From the NCBI RefSeq assembly GCF_020171985.1, contig NZ_JAIVAL010000013.1:101099-165098 (forward strand): DNA of 64,000 bases, in the 5' to 3' direction. Shown here one piece after another: positions 45,711-53,965 of the stretch (its first letter is position 1; every line of letters starts with the position of its first letter). This DNA is from Halobacillus halophilus. GTDB taxonomy: Bacteria > Bacillota > Bacilli > Bacillales > Halobacillaceae. Position numbers and translations under genes: made by a program. The notes below the pieces were generated by a model. It worked only from the letters and a program-made list of their open reading frames with translations. It had not been told where the DNA came from and made no database searches.

Positions 45711-46667
45711 ATGAATAATTCAATAATATCGTTAATTCTGCCTTCTTTTAACGAAGAAAAAAATATTCCTAAAATTTATGAGGCTATACACAATCAAATG
45801 GAGCCCCTCCATTACGATTATGAACTCATCTTTATTGATGATGGCAGCCAGGATCATACGTTAGAGTCGATCCAGATGCTTGCTTCTACTCATGATCAAG
45901 TAAAATATATCTCCTTCACTCGTAACTTTGGGAAAGAGGCAGCTATGCTTGCAGGGCTTGAAAAATCAAAGGGTGAAGCTGTTATTATTCTAGATGCAGA
46001 CCTTCAGCACCCAAGCTCTCTCCTGCCAGCTATGGTTGAAGGATATGAAGAGGGGTATGATCAGGTAATTGCCCGTCGCACTCGAAAGGGAGAGTCTCCC
46101 GTCAGAAAAGCCCTGTCCTCAACCTTCTACAAAGTTATCAATCAGCTGGTAGACGTAACATTAGAAAATGGTATTGGCGATTTTCGTCTGTTAAGCAGAG
46201 CCGTCGTCAATGACATTTTAAAACTAAGTGAAGGGAACCGCTTCTCTAAAGGACTGTTTTCCTGGGTCGGATACGAAGAAAAAGTGATTAATTATGAAAA
46301 TGTGAGCCGACAGGAAGGAGATTCAAAGTGGTCATTTTCAAAACTGTTAAACTACGCAATTGACGGCCTTGTTTCTTTCAATACCAAACCACTTAGGGTT
46401 TGCTTTTATGCAGGTCTCCTCACTTTATTACTATCGCTTGGATACATCGGCTTTATTTTTATAGAAATTATCAGAACAGGTATTGCGGTACCTGGTTATT
46501 TCAGCACCATCTCAGCGATCCTGTTCCTTGGCGGTGTTCAATTGCTAAGTCTTGGGGTCATTGGAGAATATATAGGCCGCATCTATAATGAGGTTAAACG
46601 CCGTCCACACTATCTTGTAAAGGATACGAATATTCATGACATTAAAGATCAACTCACTAAACAATGA
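45711..46667 (+). CDS. csbB: polyprenyl-phosphate glycosyltransferase (GtrB/CsbB type, GT2)
   Basis: Transfers a sugar from a nucleotide donor to undecaprenyl phosphate on the inner face of the membrane. The 318-residue protein has the GT-A fold signatures IFIDDGSQDHT and ILDADLQHP, then two C-terminal membrane helices. AGGTGA precedes the ATG. Its 3' end overlaps the GtrA-type gene by 32 bases, followed by a YfhO gene, matching the set used for lipoteichoic-acid glycosylation (GlcNAc in B. subtilis). Confidence 0.92.
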   Translation: MNNSIISLILPSFNEEKNIPKIYEAIHNQMEPLHYDYELIFIDDGSQDHTLESIQMLASTHDQVKYISFTRNFGKEAAMLAGLEKSKGEAVIILDADLQHPSSLLPAMVEGYEEGYDQVIARRTRKGESPVRKALSSTFYKVINQLVDVTLENGIGDFRLLSRAVVNDILKLSEGNRFSKGLFSWVGYEEKVINYENVSRQEGDSKWSFSKLLNYAIDGLVSFNTKPLRVCFYAGLLTLLLSLGYIGFIFIEIIRTGIAVPGYFSTISAILFLGGVQLLSLGVIGEYIGRIYNEVKRRPHYLVKDTNIHDIKDQLTKQ

Positions 46668-47022
46668 ACTTACACGTTTTATCCTGGTTGGGGGAATGAA
46701 CACTCTTAATTATTACATTGTGTTCTTATTCCTCCATAACTTACTTAATTTTCATTATATGATAGCTCACATAACGGGCTTTCTCATAAGCTTTGTTATT
46801 TCTTTTTTTCTAAATACCTATTTCACTTATAAAGTAAAACCGACACTCAAGAAATTCCTGCAGTTCCCATTAACTCAAGTGGTCAACGTAGGCGTTTCAT
46901 CCATTCTTGTCTTTGTGCTGGTTGATTTGCTTAGTCTAAACAGCAATATTGCGCCGCTGATCGCAGTATTTTTCACCGTTCCGATAACCTTTATCGTCAC
47001 AAGTAAAATATTAAAACAATAA
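46636..47022 (+). CDS. GtrA family polyprenyl-sugar flippase-like protein
   Basis: A 128-residue protein with four membrane helices; opening ELTRFILVGGMNTLNYYIVFLFL and NTYFTYK are diagnostic for GtrA/GtcA. It is thought to flip undecaprenyl-phosphate-sugar outward. It overlaps the GT2 gene by 32 bases and is followed by the YfhO gene 12 bases later, so the three are one operon. Confidence 0.9.
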   Translation: MTLKINSLNNELTRFILVGGMNTLNYYIVFLFLHNLLNFHYMIAHITGFLISFVISFFLNTYFTYKVKPTLKKFLQFPLTQVVNVGVSSILVFVLVDLLSLNSNIAPLIAVFFTVPITFIVTSKILKQ

Positions 47023-47034
47023 TGGTGGTCCCTT

Positions 47035-49620
47035 ATGAATAAACAAAAAATCACGATACTATTCTTCTCAAGTCTGCTTATCGCCACCTTATCCCATCTA
47101 TTCTTTTTAAGACAATGGATGGATGGAACGTTCATGGCAGGGCCAAATGACGGGCTGAACCAAATGATTCCCTTCAAACAATTTTTATACGAAAACTACA
47201 CGAGCGGGAATTTCTTTTATTCGCTCGATTTCGGTTTTGGAGGAGGATTTTTCGGTCAGTTGGGTTATTACTTCTCCACAAACCTCTTCTTCCTTGTAAC
47301 GGTGGGAGTGGTCTTTTTATTGGAGTTGTTGCACGTAATTGGAAAGCCCGACTCTCTGTTCTGGGCTCAGGCTATTATATTCAGCAGCGTTATTCGCATG
47401 ACCCTTGTCATTTTGCTTACTACCTATGTTTTTAGATATATGTCGCTCCGTACTATTCCATCTTTTATTGGCGCAGCTCTTTACGGTGCTTCCGTTATTT
47501 ACTTCCGACACGTATCCTACTGGGAATTTTTTGCAGATGCCTTTTTATTCGTCCCCCTTTTAATTCTGGGGATTGAAAAAATCATCCGTGAACGAAAGCC
47601 CGGCTGGTTTATTTTCGCCATTGCCGCAACGATGTTTAACAATTTCTACTTTGCTTATATAAGCTTCATTTTCGCTGGCATTTATATTCTCGCTCGCTGG
47701 CTTATTTCCCTGCAGAAAGAAGAAACAGGAAAACTTCAGCAGCTTAAGCTCTATGTCATTTCAGTAGTACTGGGAATGGGAGCCGCTTCTATTTCTTTTG
47801 TCCCTACTTTATACGCTTACTTTCATAACTACAGACCAGCTTTTAATCAAGAACGACCGCTTTTTGACTTCAGCGATAATATGCTGCTCGACAGCCGCAC
47901 ATTCTTGCTTTCGACCATTGTGGTGCTTTTTCTATTTCTCTTTTCTTTTTATAAAAACAAAATATTCCGGTTGTTTGCTGTCCTGACACTCCTATTTATC
48001 CTTTTTCACTTCAGTCCATTTATGGGAAGTGCCTTTAACGGCTTCTCTGCCCCACGGCACCGTTTTGAATACCTGGGCTTTTTTGCAGCTGGCGGCTTAG
48101 TCGCAGCAGGTCTGCAATTTATGGCTCAGGTGAAAAGATGGGAAGTTTTCGTGGCGACCTTACTCACAGGTCTTAGCTATTATTTTTTTGCCTGGAGAGA
48201 TCCTTACTATCAAATCGAAAGCGTATTTGATCAATACATGCTGTATCAAGCAGGGATCTCCATAGCAGCTTTCCTGTTACTTAGTATTCAGCATAAAAAA
48301 ACCTGGATAGCAGGAGGCGTCATCATTGTGCTGCTAAACGCAGGGATGATGAACGTTTATCAGCATGACAAACTTTATAAAGAAGGAAATTTAGAAGAAA
48401 CCACTAAAGATTATATCCTTAGTGATGGATATGCTTCTCCTGAACAGCAACAGCTGGTGGACCGTGTCCAGGAGAAAGATCCAAGTCCCTTCTATCGATT
48501 CGAATGGAAAGGCATGGATGACCGTAATAATATCCCGCTTATTCAAGATTTCAGCGGCACCAGTGTCTATTCAAGTATATTAAATGAACACATCCTCTAT
48601 TGGTATTATGAGGATATGGAAGTTGATATGAAGCAAGAGAGTATCAGCCGTTATTCCGGATTCGGTGACCGGGCCAATTTGTACAGCGCCTTAAGCGGGA
48701 AATACATTATGACTAAAAAGGGTTCTGACAGGAATATACCTTATGGATTTGAACCTTATATAGAAAGCAGTAACTATCAAGTCTATCGAAATACAAAGCT
48801 GCTGCCCTTCGCACGTACGACAAGTAAGGTTTATAGTGTAGATTCCCTATCAGATGCTTCCATGATTAAGCGGGAACAAGCAATGCTTGAAGGAATCATA
48901 TTAGAGAATCCGGATTCCGAAACTTCTTCCGTTAATCCGCTCCCGGATCTGATGGATGACGCCGAGGTAACAGCAGTAGGAGGCAGTTATCAGGATGAGC
49001 GGCTGCAGGTAACCGAAGGAACTGGCGGCTTAGATTTGCAGCTCAACTCGGTTCCTAAAAATGCAGAAGATATCTATGTATCCTTTTATATAAAAAATAA
49101 CGTCAAATCCGCTCCGTGGTTTCCCTTGTATGTGAATGATTACCGAACATCGAGAAAATCGCGGGAGTCCTTTTATCGAACTGGAATGAACGATGTAACA
49201 ATCCGCGTTCCAGCTGACGAAAGAATTTCCATACGTGTACCGCAGGGTGATTACCAACTGGCCGAACTTGAAATGCACTACACAACCTATGACATACTTA
49301 ACAAAGCCTATAACGAAGCCGATGAGGTTTCCAGTGTAGCTGCGAATGGAAACCAAATAGATATTCAGTTGAATAACAACCAGAAGGATCAATTCCTTAC
49401 GATTCCGGTTCCTTATGAAAAAGGCTGGCATGTGGAGGTTAACGGAGAATCAAAAAAAGTCTTACGTTCAAACTATGCCTATCTTGGCGCAGAACTTGAA
49501 GAAGGGCAGAACCATGTATCCTTTACGTACTACCCCCCTTACTTCAAAGCTACGCTTGCCGTATGCCTCTTCTCCGTTCTCCTTTCCTTCTTATGGATCC
49601 GAAGAACACACAAATGGTAA
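47035..49620 (+). CDS. yfhO: YfhO-family GT-C membrane glycosyltransferase
   Basis: A large polytopic protein, 861 residues, with about twelve to thirteen membrane helices in the first 430 residues and one at the C-terminus, and an extracytoplasmic domain between. Family members move the flipped sugar from undecaprenyl phosphate onto lipoteichoic or teichoic acid outside the cell. An early acidic motif (FMAGPNDGLNQM) may be the catalytic region. GGTGG precedes the ATG. Last gene of the csbB-gtrA-yfhO operon. Confidence 0.9.
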   Translation: MNKQKITILFFSSLLIATLSHLFFLRQWMDGTFMAGPNDGLNQMIPFKQFLYENYTSGNFFYSLDFGFGGGFFGQLGYYFSTNLFFLVTVGVVFLLELLHVIGKPDSLFWAQAIIFSSVIRMTLVILLTTYVFRYMSLRTIPSFIGAALYGASVIYFRHVSYWEFFADAFLFVPLLILGIEKIIRERKPGWFIFAIAATMFNNFYFAYISFIFAGIYILARWLISLQKEETGKLQQLKLYVISVVLGMGAASISFVPTLYAYFHNYRPAFNQERPLFDFSDNMLLDSRTFLLSTIVVLFLFLFSFYKNKIFRLFAVLTLLFILFHFSPFMGSAFNGFSAPRHRFEYLGFFAAGGLVAAGLQFMAQVKRWEVFVATLLTGLSYYFFAWRDPYYQIESVFDQYMLYQAGISIAAFLLLSIQHKKTWIAGGVIIVLLNAGMMNVYQHDKLYKEGNLEETTKDYILSDGYASPEQQQLVDRVQEKDPSPFYRFEWKGMDDRNNIPLIQDFSGTSVYSSILNEHILYWYYEDMEVDMKQESISRYSGFGDRANLYSALSGKYIMTKKGSDRNIPYGFEPYIESSNYQVYRNTKLLPFARTTSKVYSVDSLSDASMIKREQAMLEGIILENPDSETSSVNPLPDLMDDAEVTAVGGSYQDERLQVTEGTGGLDLQLNSVPKNAEDIYVSFYIKNNVKSAPWFPLYVNDYRTSRKSRESFYRTGMNDVTIRVPADERISIRVPQGDYQLAELEMHYTTYDILNKAYNEADEVSSVAANGNQIDIQLNNNQKDQFLTIPVPYEKGWHVEVNGESKKVLRSNYAYLGAELEEGQNHVSFTYYPPYFKATLAVCLFSVLLSFLWIRRTHKW

Positions 49621-49647
49621 AAAAGGGCGTCCTCAGGGCGTCCTTTT
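49620..49647 (+). terminator. weak terminator after yfhO
   Basis: AAAAAGGGCG pairs with CGTCCTTTTT (one G-U) around a nine-base loop and ends in five T. Confidence 0.6.
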
Positions 49648-49745
49648 TCGTATGCCAAATTGTAGACAAGCTGGCATGAATACATAAGCTCCTTTAAAAT
49701 AAAAGCAAGAGGAAACGATTCAATCCATTCTGAAGGAGTTTTAAC

Positions 49746-50456
49746 ATGGCTGAAAATCAAAGAAAACTGCCTTTATATATCCAAATTAAAAATAAAATGA
49801 TTCACAACGTGAAAGATGGAGTATGGAAGCCAGGGGAATCGATCCCTTCTGAAAGTCAGTTAATAGAGATGTACAATGTAAGCCGAACCACGATTCGGCA
49901 ATCAATACGGGAGCTCGTTCAGAACGGGGTGCTGGAAACCCGGCGAGGATCTCCTGCGAGAGTGCGCACCATTCCTCCGGAAGAAGGAGTAAATCCCGGC
50001 GTCCTCCATCATGAAAAAGGAACCCACTTCTCAACAAAAGTAATTCGTTCCGGCAAGGCTTCGCATGCGCTTCACGCTCGGAATGCCCTCGAGCTCACTG
50101 AAGAGGAAGAGATGTTTCTGATTGAAAGAGTCCGATTAGCTGATGGAAGACCAATTTCATTTCAACAATTGTTTCTTCCCTACTCTATCGGTAAAACCAT
50201 AGAAAATGATATGGATACGTCATTTGATATCTTCCCGAGGTTAGGGGAACAAGGAATTTATTATACGAATATTCAAGAAGATGTATCTGCATCTAATGCC
50301 ACCTCGTTTGAAGCGGATGTATTAGGAATCATCCCCGGAGAAGCTCTCATTGATATTGAACGGATAACAACGGGCAGTGGGGTAAAGCCTATCGAATACA
50401 GCCGCACTAAATACCTCCCTTCCAGCTTTAATTATAAAGTAGAAATTGGCAGTTAG
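49746..50456 (+). CDS. GntR/HutC-family transcriptional regulator
   Basis: A 236-residue regulator. The winged-helix domain (about 8-70: KPGESIPSESQLIEMYNVSRTTIRQSIRELVQNGVLETRRG) is followed by a UTRA ligand-binding domain. AAGGAG precedes the ATG. The M24-fold enzyme gene starts about 85 bases downstream on the same strand and has a palindrome in its leader, so it is the likely target. Ligand unknown. Confidence 0.92.
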   Translation: MAENQRKLPLYIQIKNKMIHNVKDGVWKPGESIPSESQLIEMYNVSRTTIRQSIRELVQNGVLETRRGSPARVRTIPPEEGVNPGVLHHEKGTHFSTKVIRSGKASHALHARNALELTEEEEMFLIERVRLADGRPISFQQLFLPYSIGKTIENDMDTSFDIFPRLGEQGIYYTNIQEDVSASNATSFEADVLGIIPGEALIDIERITTGSGVKPIEYSRTKYLPSSFNYKVEIGS

Positions 50457-50471
50457 CTCTCTCCGCCTCCT

Positions 50472-50499
50472 ATTGCAATAAGTTATATCTTATTGTAAT
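50472..50499. promoter_or_regulatory. inverted repeat, candidate GntR operator
   Basis: ATTGCAATAAG and CTTATTGTAAT form 11-bp arms with one mismatch around TTATAT, in the short gap between the regulator and the M24-fold gene. Confidence 0.5.
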
Positions 50500-50539
50500 A
50501 TGTTAGGTAATACAGAAACGTGAATGAGGAGGAATTACT

Positions 50540-51754
50540 ATCTCTAAACTGACGAGTAACCGACATGATAAAACTCAGATCGATCTTGTCCGTATGCGTC
50601 AATACAGACTGGGCCGTGTTCGCGAACAATTAAAAGCACTGGGATACGGCGGTATCGTGATTTTTGATCCAGTGAACTTGCGTTATGCAACAGGCAGCAG
50701 GAACATGCAGGTATTTATGCTGAGAAACCCGGGCCGCTATGTATTTATTCCAACAGAAGGCCCTATCACCCTGTTCGATTTCCCTAATTGTGAACATCTG
50801 TCAGAAGGACTGGAAACCATTGATGAAGTTAGACCAGCTATCACTTTATCTTATGTAGCATCTGGTGAGAACCTTTATGATAATGCGAAAGAATGGGCAA
50901 AAGAAATTGCTGATTTGATGGCTCAGCATGCAGGTTCCAATAAGAAACTTGCTGTGGATTATATCCCTTCTGTAGGGGCTGTGGAGCTTGCTAAACAAGG
51001 GATAGACGTCCGAGACGGACAGGAACCAATTGAACATGCCCGAAGTATTAAAAACAAGCAGGAAATTGAAGCGATGAAAATTTCTGTTCGTACGGCAGAA
51101 GAAGGTATGATCCGTATGCAGCAGGCTTTGGAACCCGGGATTACAGAAAATGAACTCTGGTCACATCTACATCAGGTAAACATCGCTCAAGGTGGAGACT
51201 ACGTGGAAACGCGGCTTCTAAACTCTGGGAATCGTACAAATCCATGGTTCCAGGAATGCAGTGATAAGGTGATTAACGAAGGAGAACTTGTTGCTTTTGA
51301 TACGGATATGAATGGTCCCTTCGGTTTTTTCACTGATATCAGCCGAACATTTCTATGTGGAGATTCGGAGCCTACGAACGAGCAGAAACGCCTGTATCAG
51401 ACCGCTTATGAGCAGATTCAGTATAATATTGACTTATTAAAACCTGGCATGAGCTTCCGGGAGTACGCTGAAAAAAGCTGGAAGATTCCGGATGAGTTCT
51501 TCCCCAATCGTTACTTTACGGTAGCTCATGGTACTGGCTTAAGCGGAGAATACCCTTATATTGTCTATCCGCAGGACTTCGAAGAAAAAGGCTATGACGG
51601 GGTTATTCAAGAAAATATGGTGCTTTCTGTAGAAAGCTATATTGGCTCTCCTGGCGGCAAAGAAGGAGTCAAATTAGAGGAGCAGCTTCTCGTCACGAAA
51701 GATGGCGTAGAAAACTTCTCCGACTTTCCTTTTGAGCATCGTTTATTAAAATAA
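50540..51754 (+). CDS. M24-fold metalloenzyme resembling DMSP lyase DddP
   Basis: A roughly 404-residue pita-bread-fold protein (386 residues from the ATG at 50594). Metal ligands: two Asp in AFDTDMNG, Asp in FTDISRT, His in AHGTGLSG, Glu in SVESYI and Glu in VKLEEQLL. The segment LLNSGNRTNPWFQEC and the start MRQYRLGRVREQL...DPVNLRYATGS recall DddP more than aminopeptidase P. However, the position I remember as the DddP catalytic Asp (HGxGLxDE) is Gly here. A strong GAGGAGG leads to ATC at 50540, not to any ATG, so the start may be ATC/ATT; otherwise it is ATG 50594 with no visible site. Confidence 0.75.
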   Translation: MSKLTSNRHDKTQIDLVRMRQYRLGRVREQLKALGYGGIVIFDPVNLRYATGSRNMQVFMLRNPGRYVFIPTEGPITLFDFPNCEHLSEGLETIDEVRPAITLSYVASGENLYDNAKEWAKEIADLMAQHAGSNKKLAVDYIPSVGAVELAKQGIDVRDGQEPIEHARSIKNKQEIEAMKISVRTAEEGMIRMQQALEPGITENELWSHLHQVNIAQGGDYVETRLLNSGNRTNPWFQECSDKVINEGELVAFDTDMNGPFGFFTDISRTFLCGDSEPTNEQKRLYQTAYEQIQYNIDLLKPGMSFREYAEKSWKIPDEFFPNRYFTVAHGTGLSGEYPYIVYPQDFEEKGYDGVIQENMVLSVESYIGSPGGKEGVKLEEQLLVTKDGVENFSDFPFEHRLLK

Positions 51755-51851
51755 TGGTTAATTCAAAAGCCTCAACCTCCCTTTAACCTGGGAAGTTGAG
51801 GCTTTTATTAATAAATCTCCAGCTTGCTTATTACACATAAGCTCCCGTTAC

Positions 51852-52163
51852 TTGAAGACTCAGTTTCGAGCCTTTTGTGAGAATTTGGTCCTGCGGGGGA
51901 CGATTTCGCTTTTCGGCCCTGCACGATGCAGGGTCGTTCGACCCTACTTCATGTAGGGTCATAGGAAAGTGTTCAAATGTGGCATCACCCCACAAGACAC
52001 GACCAGCATAAGCCGAGCATCAAAAGGACCGTGGTCTTTCCGTCCGTTGATGAACGGCTTATGTCTCGAGGGTCTGGGTGATGGAACAAGACGAGTTATT
52101 TCCCCACCAGCCCTTCTTCACATACCGTAACGGACCCGAATTATCTCGAAACTGAGTCTTCAA
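51852..52163. mobile_element. non-coding mosaic repeat element, copy C (MITE-like)
   Basis: A 312-bp element with perfect 19-bp ends TTGAAGACTCAGTTTCGAG (51852-51870) and CTCGAAACTGAGTCTTCAA (52145-52163). The left part equals that of copy B (TTTTGTGAGAATTTGGTCC) and the right 170 bp equals the hairpin module of copy A (arms about 51984-52023 and 52047-52082). It lies between the DddP-like gene and trxB; no gene is present in 51755-52275. Confidence 0.8.
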
Positions 52164-52231
52164 CAAAACGGCCCGTTAGTGGAATAACCTGCCGATGTAA
52201 TTTAACCACACCGTTAAATACATCCATTAAT

Positions 52232-52270
52232 AAAACACCCTTTACTATTTACAAGTAAAAGGTGGTTTTT
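52232..52270 (-). terminator. terminator of trxB
   Basis: AAAACACCCTTTACT and AGTAAAAGGTGGTTTT pair imperfectly and read into T on the minus strand. Confidence 0.7.
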
Positions 52271-52275
52271 TGGTT

Positions 52276-53229
52276 TTATGATAGGTTTTGACTCCAGTCA
52301 ATGACGGCTTCTCCTTCAAGGAAACGTTCAGAGTCCATTGCAGCCATACAACCTGTACCAGCTGCCGTAACGGCCTGCCTGTATTTCTGATCCTGTACAT
52401 CACCGCAGGCGAATACGCCAGGGATATTAGTATCGGTTGTACCAGGCTCTACTAGAAGATAGCCTTTATCATCCATATCCAGCTTACCTTTTAGGAATTC
52501 CGTATTTGGATTGTGGCCAATGGCTACGAAAATTCCGTCTGTTTCAATTACTTCCTCTTCCTCTGTTTCATTGTCTTTCACTTTCAAACCTGTAATCTTC
52601 ATCCCATCTGAAATCATTTCTACTGGTGTTTTATTAAGAGCCCACGTGATCTTCTCATTATTTTTCGCTCGCTCTTGCATAATCTTCGATGCGCGTAGTT
52701 CATTTCGTCGATGAACGACTTGTACTTCACTTGCAAACTTTGTTAAGAAAGTAGCTTCTTCCATTGAGGAATCACCGCCCCCAACGATAACCACTTTTTT
52801 GTTACGGAAAAAGAACCCATCACAAGTTGCACAGGTGCTTACACCTTTTCCGATATTCTCCTTCTCTCCCGGAATACCAAGCAGCTTTGCAGACGCCCCT
52901 GTGGATATGATCAGCGTTTGCGTCTCGAGCTCTCCTAAACCATCTACATTTAGGGTGAAAGGGCGCTGATCGACATTGACATCCGTGACCCAGCCTCTTT
53001 TAAAAGTAGCTCCAAAACGTTCAGCTTGTTTCTTCATATTATCCATTAGTTCAGGTCCCATGATTCCATCCGGAAATCCAGGGAAATTCTCTACTTCTGT
53101 CGTTAGCGTAAGCTGCCCGCCTGGTTCAGGGCCTTCAATAACCAGGGGTTCCATATTTGCTCTGGCTAAGTACACAGCAGCTGTCAATCCTGCTGGTCCG
53201 GTTCCTAATATAATTGATTTATATGCCAT
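52276..53229 (-). CDS. trxB: thioredoxin reductase
   Basis: Reduces thioredoxin with NADPH through FAD and a redox disulphide. The 317-residue protein has the FAD motif GTGPAGLTAAVY near residue 9, the active-site CATCDG near residue 135, the NADPH motif GGGDSSMEEATFL and the C-terminal GVFACGDVQD. AAGGAGG precedes the ATG. Single-gene unit here. Confidence 0.96.
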   Translation of the reverse strand: MAYKSIILGTGPAGLTAAVYLARANMEPLVIEGPEPGGQLTLTTEVENFPGFPDGIMGPELMDNMKKQAERFGATFKRGWVTDVNVDQRPFTLNVDGLGELETQTLIISTGASAKLLGIPGEKENIGKGVSTCATCDGFFFRNKKVVIVGGGDSSMEEATFLTKFASEVQVVHRRNELRASKIMQERAKNNEKITWALNKTPVEMISDGMKITGLKVKDNETEEEEVIETDGIFVAIGHNPNTEFLKGKLDMDDKGYLLVEPGTTDTNIPGVFACGDVQDQKYRQAVTAAGTGCMAAMDSERFLEGEAVIDWSQNLS

Positions 53230-53620
53230 AGTGAATCCTCCTTACAATATAATATCCGCTCTTAGTGGTATAACCTGTTTTGGTCATCCTCATTCACTTT
53301 TTCGGTCCTTGTTTCATCGTATGCAGCCATTTTGGTCATTTTGCAAGTTGTTAAAATGAAAGGAGATTAAGCAGCACTTTTTTTAATACTGATTCAGCTC
53401 TTGCTAAATCTGCCTATTTAGACCATACCCGCTCCATTAAAATTTTTAACAACCCTTTTGAGAAATTCCAGGAATTCATACGATACGATTTTGATCCTAA
53501 TATTTTATATAAACCTTACTCCCTGGGCTGATGAAGAGACTAAATAGTAGAAGAATCATATGATATAGCACATGCAGTCCATAAGTACGGTTTAGATTTT
53601 ATGAAGCAGGAGGAAGTAAG
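53230..53620. other. intergenic region between trxB and the PLA2-like gene
   Basis: About 390 AT-rich bases without a convincing gene. It includes the trxB promoter on the minus strand and that of the PLA2-like gene near the right end. AAAGGAG at 53358-53366 leads into no open frame of use. Confidence 0.4.
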
Positions 53621-53905
53621 ATGAAACGCTATAAACGCACCTATCGTCGAGGCTTATGTTTATTCCCGGGATATAAATACTGCGGGCCGGGATGCAGCGG
53701 GCCGGGGACGCCGATCAACGCGGTAGATGCTGCCTGCAAGGCTCACGATGAATGTTACCGGTATTACAGGAATTACTGTGAATGTGACATAGCTTTTATT
53801 CGCCAATTAGAGCAACTGCAGAACCCTTATACGGTTGAAGGTCGCCATGCACGAATGATGTACAAATACATGAAAATGCAGCGTCTTTTCACCTGCACAT
53901 TTTAA
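53621..53905 (+). CDS. phospholipase A2-like mini-protein
   Basis: A 94-residue protein with a calcium-loop-like YCGPGCSGPG (residues 20-29) and DAACKAHDECY (36-46), giving the secreted-PLA2 signature D-x-x-C-x-x-H-D-x-C-Y with His42-Asp43. The GTPINAVDAA part also matches the phospholipase domain of parvovirus VP1. There is no signal peptide; the ends are strongly basic and aromatic. AGGAGG precedes the ATG. Hydrolysis of phospholipids at sn-2 is plausible but untested. Monocistronic with a strong terminator. Confidence 0.8.
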   Translation: MKRYKRTYRRGLCLFPGYKYCGPGCSGPGTPINAVDAACKAHDECYRYYRNYCECDIAFIRQLEQLQNPYTVEGRHARMMYKYMKMQRLFTCTF

Positions 53906-53909
53906 ACAT

Positions 53910-53948
53910 AAAAAAGGCAGCTGAGTATTTAAACTCAGCTGCCTTTTT
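53910..53948. terminator. bidirectional terminator
   Basis: AAAAAGGCAGCTGAGT and ACTCAGCTGCCTTTTT form a perfect stem around ATTTAA between the PLA2-like gene and glmS. Confidence 0.93.
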
Positions 53949-53965
53949 GTCTATTAACACGTTAT

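Noticed and set aside
9340..52163. The three repeat blocks as a CRISPR array
   Set aside because: The units are tens of kilobases apart, hundreds of bases long, and there are no short regular repeats or cas genes.
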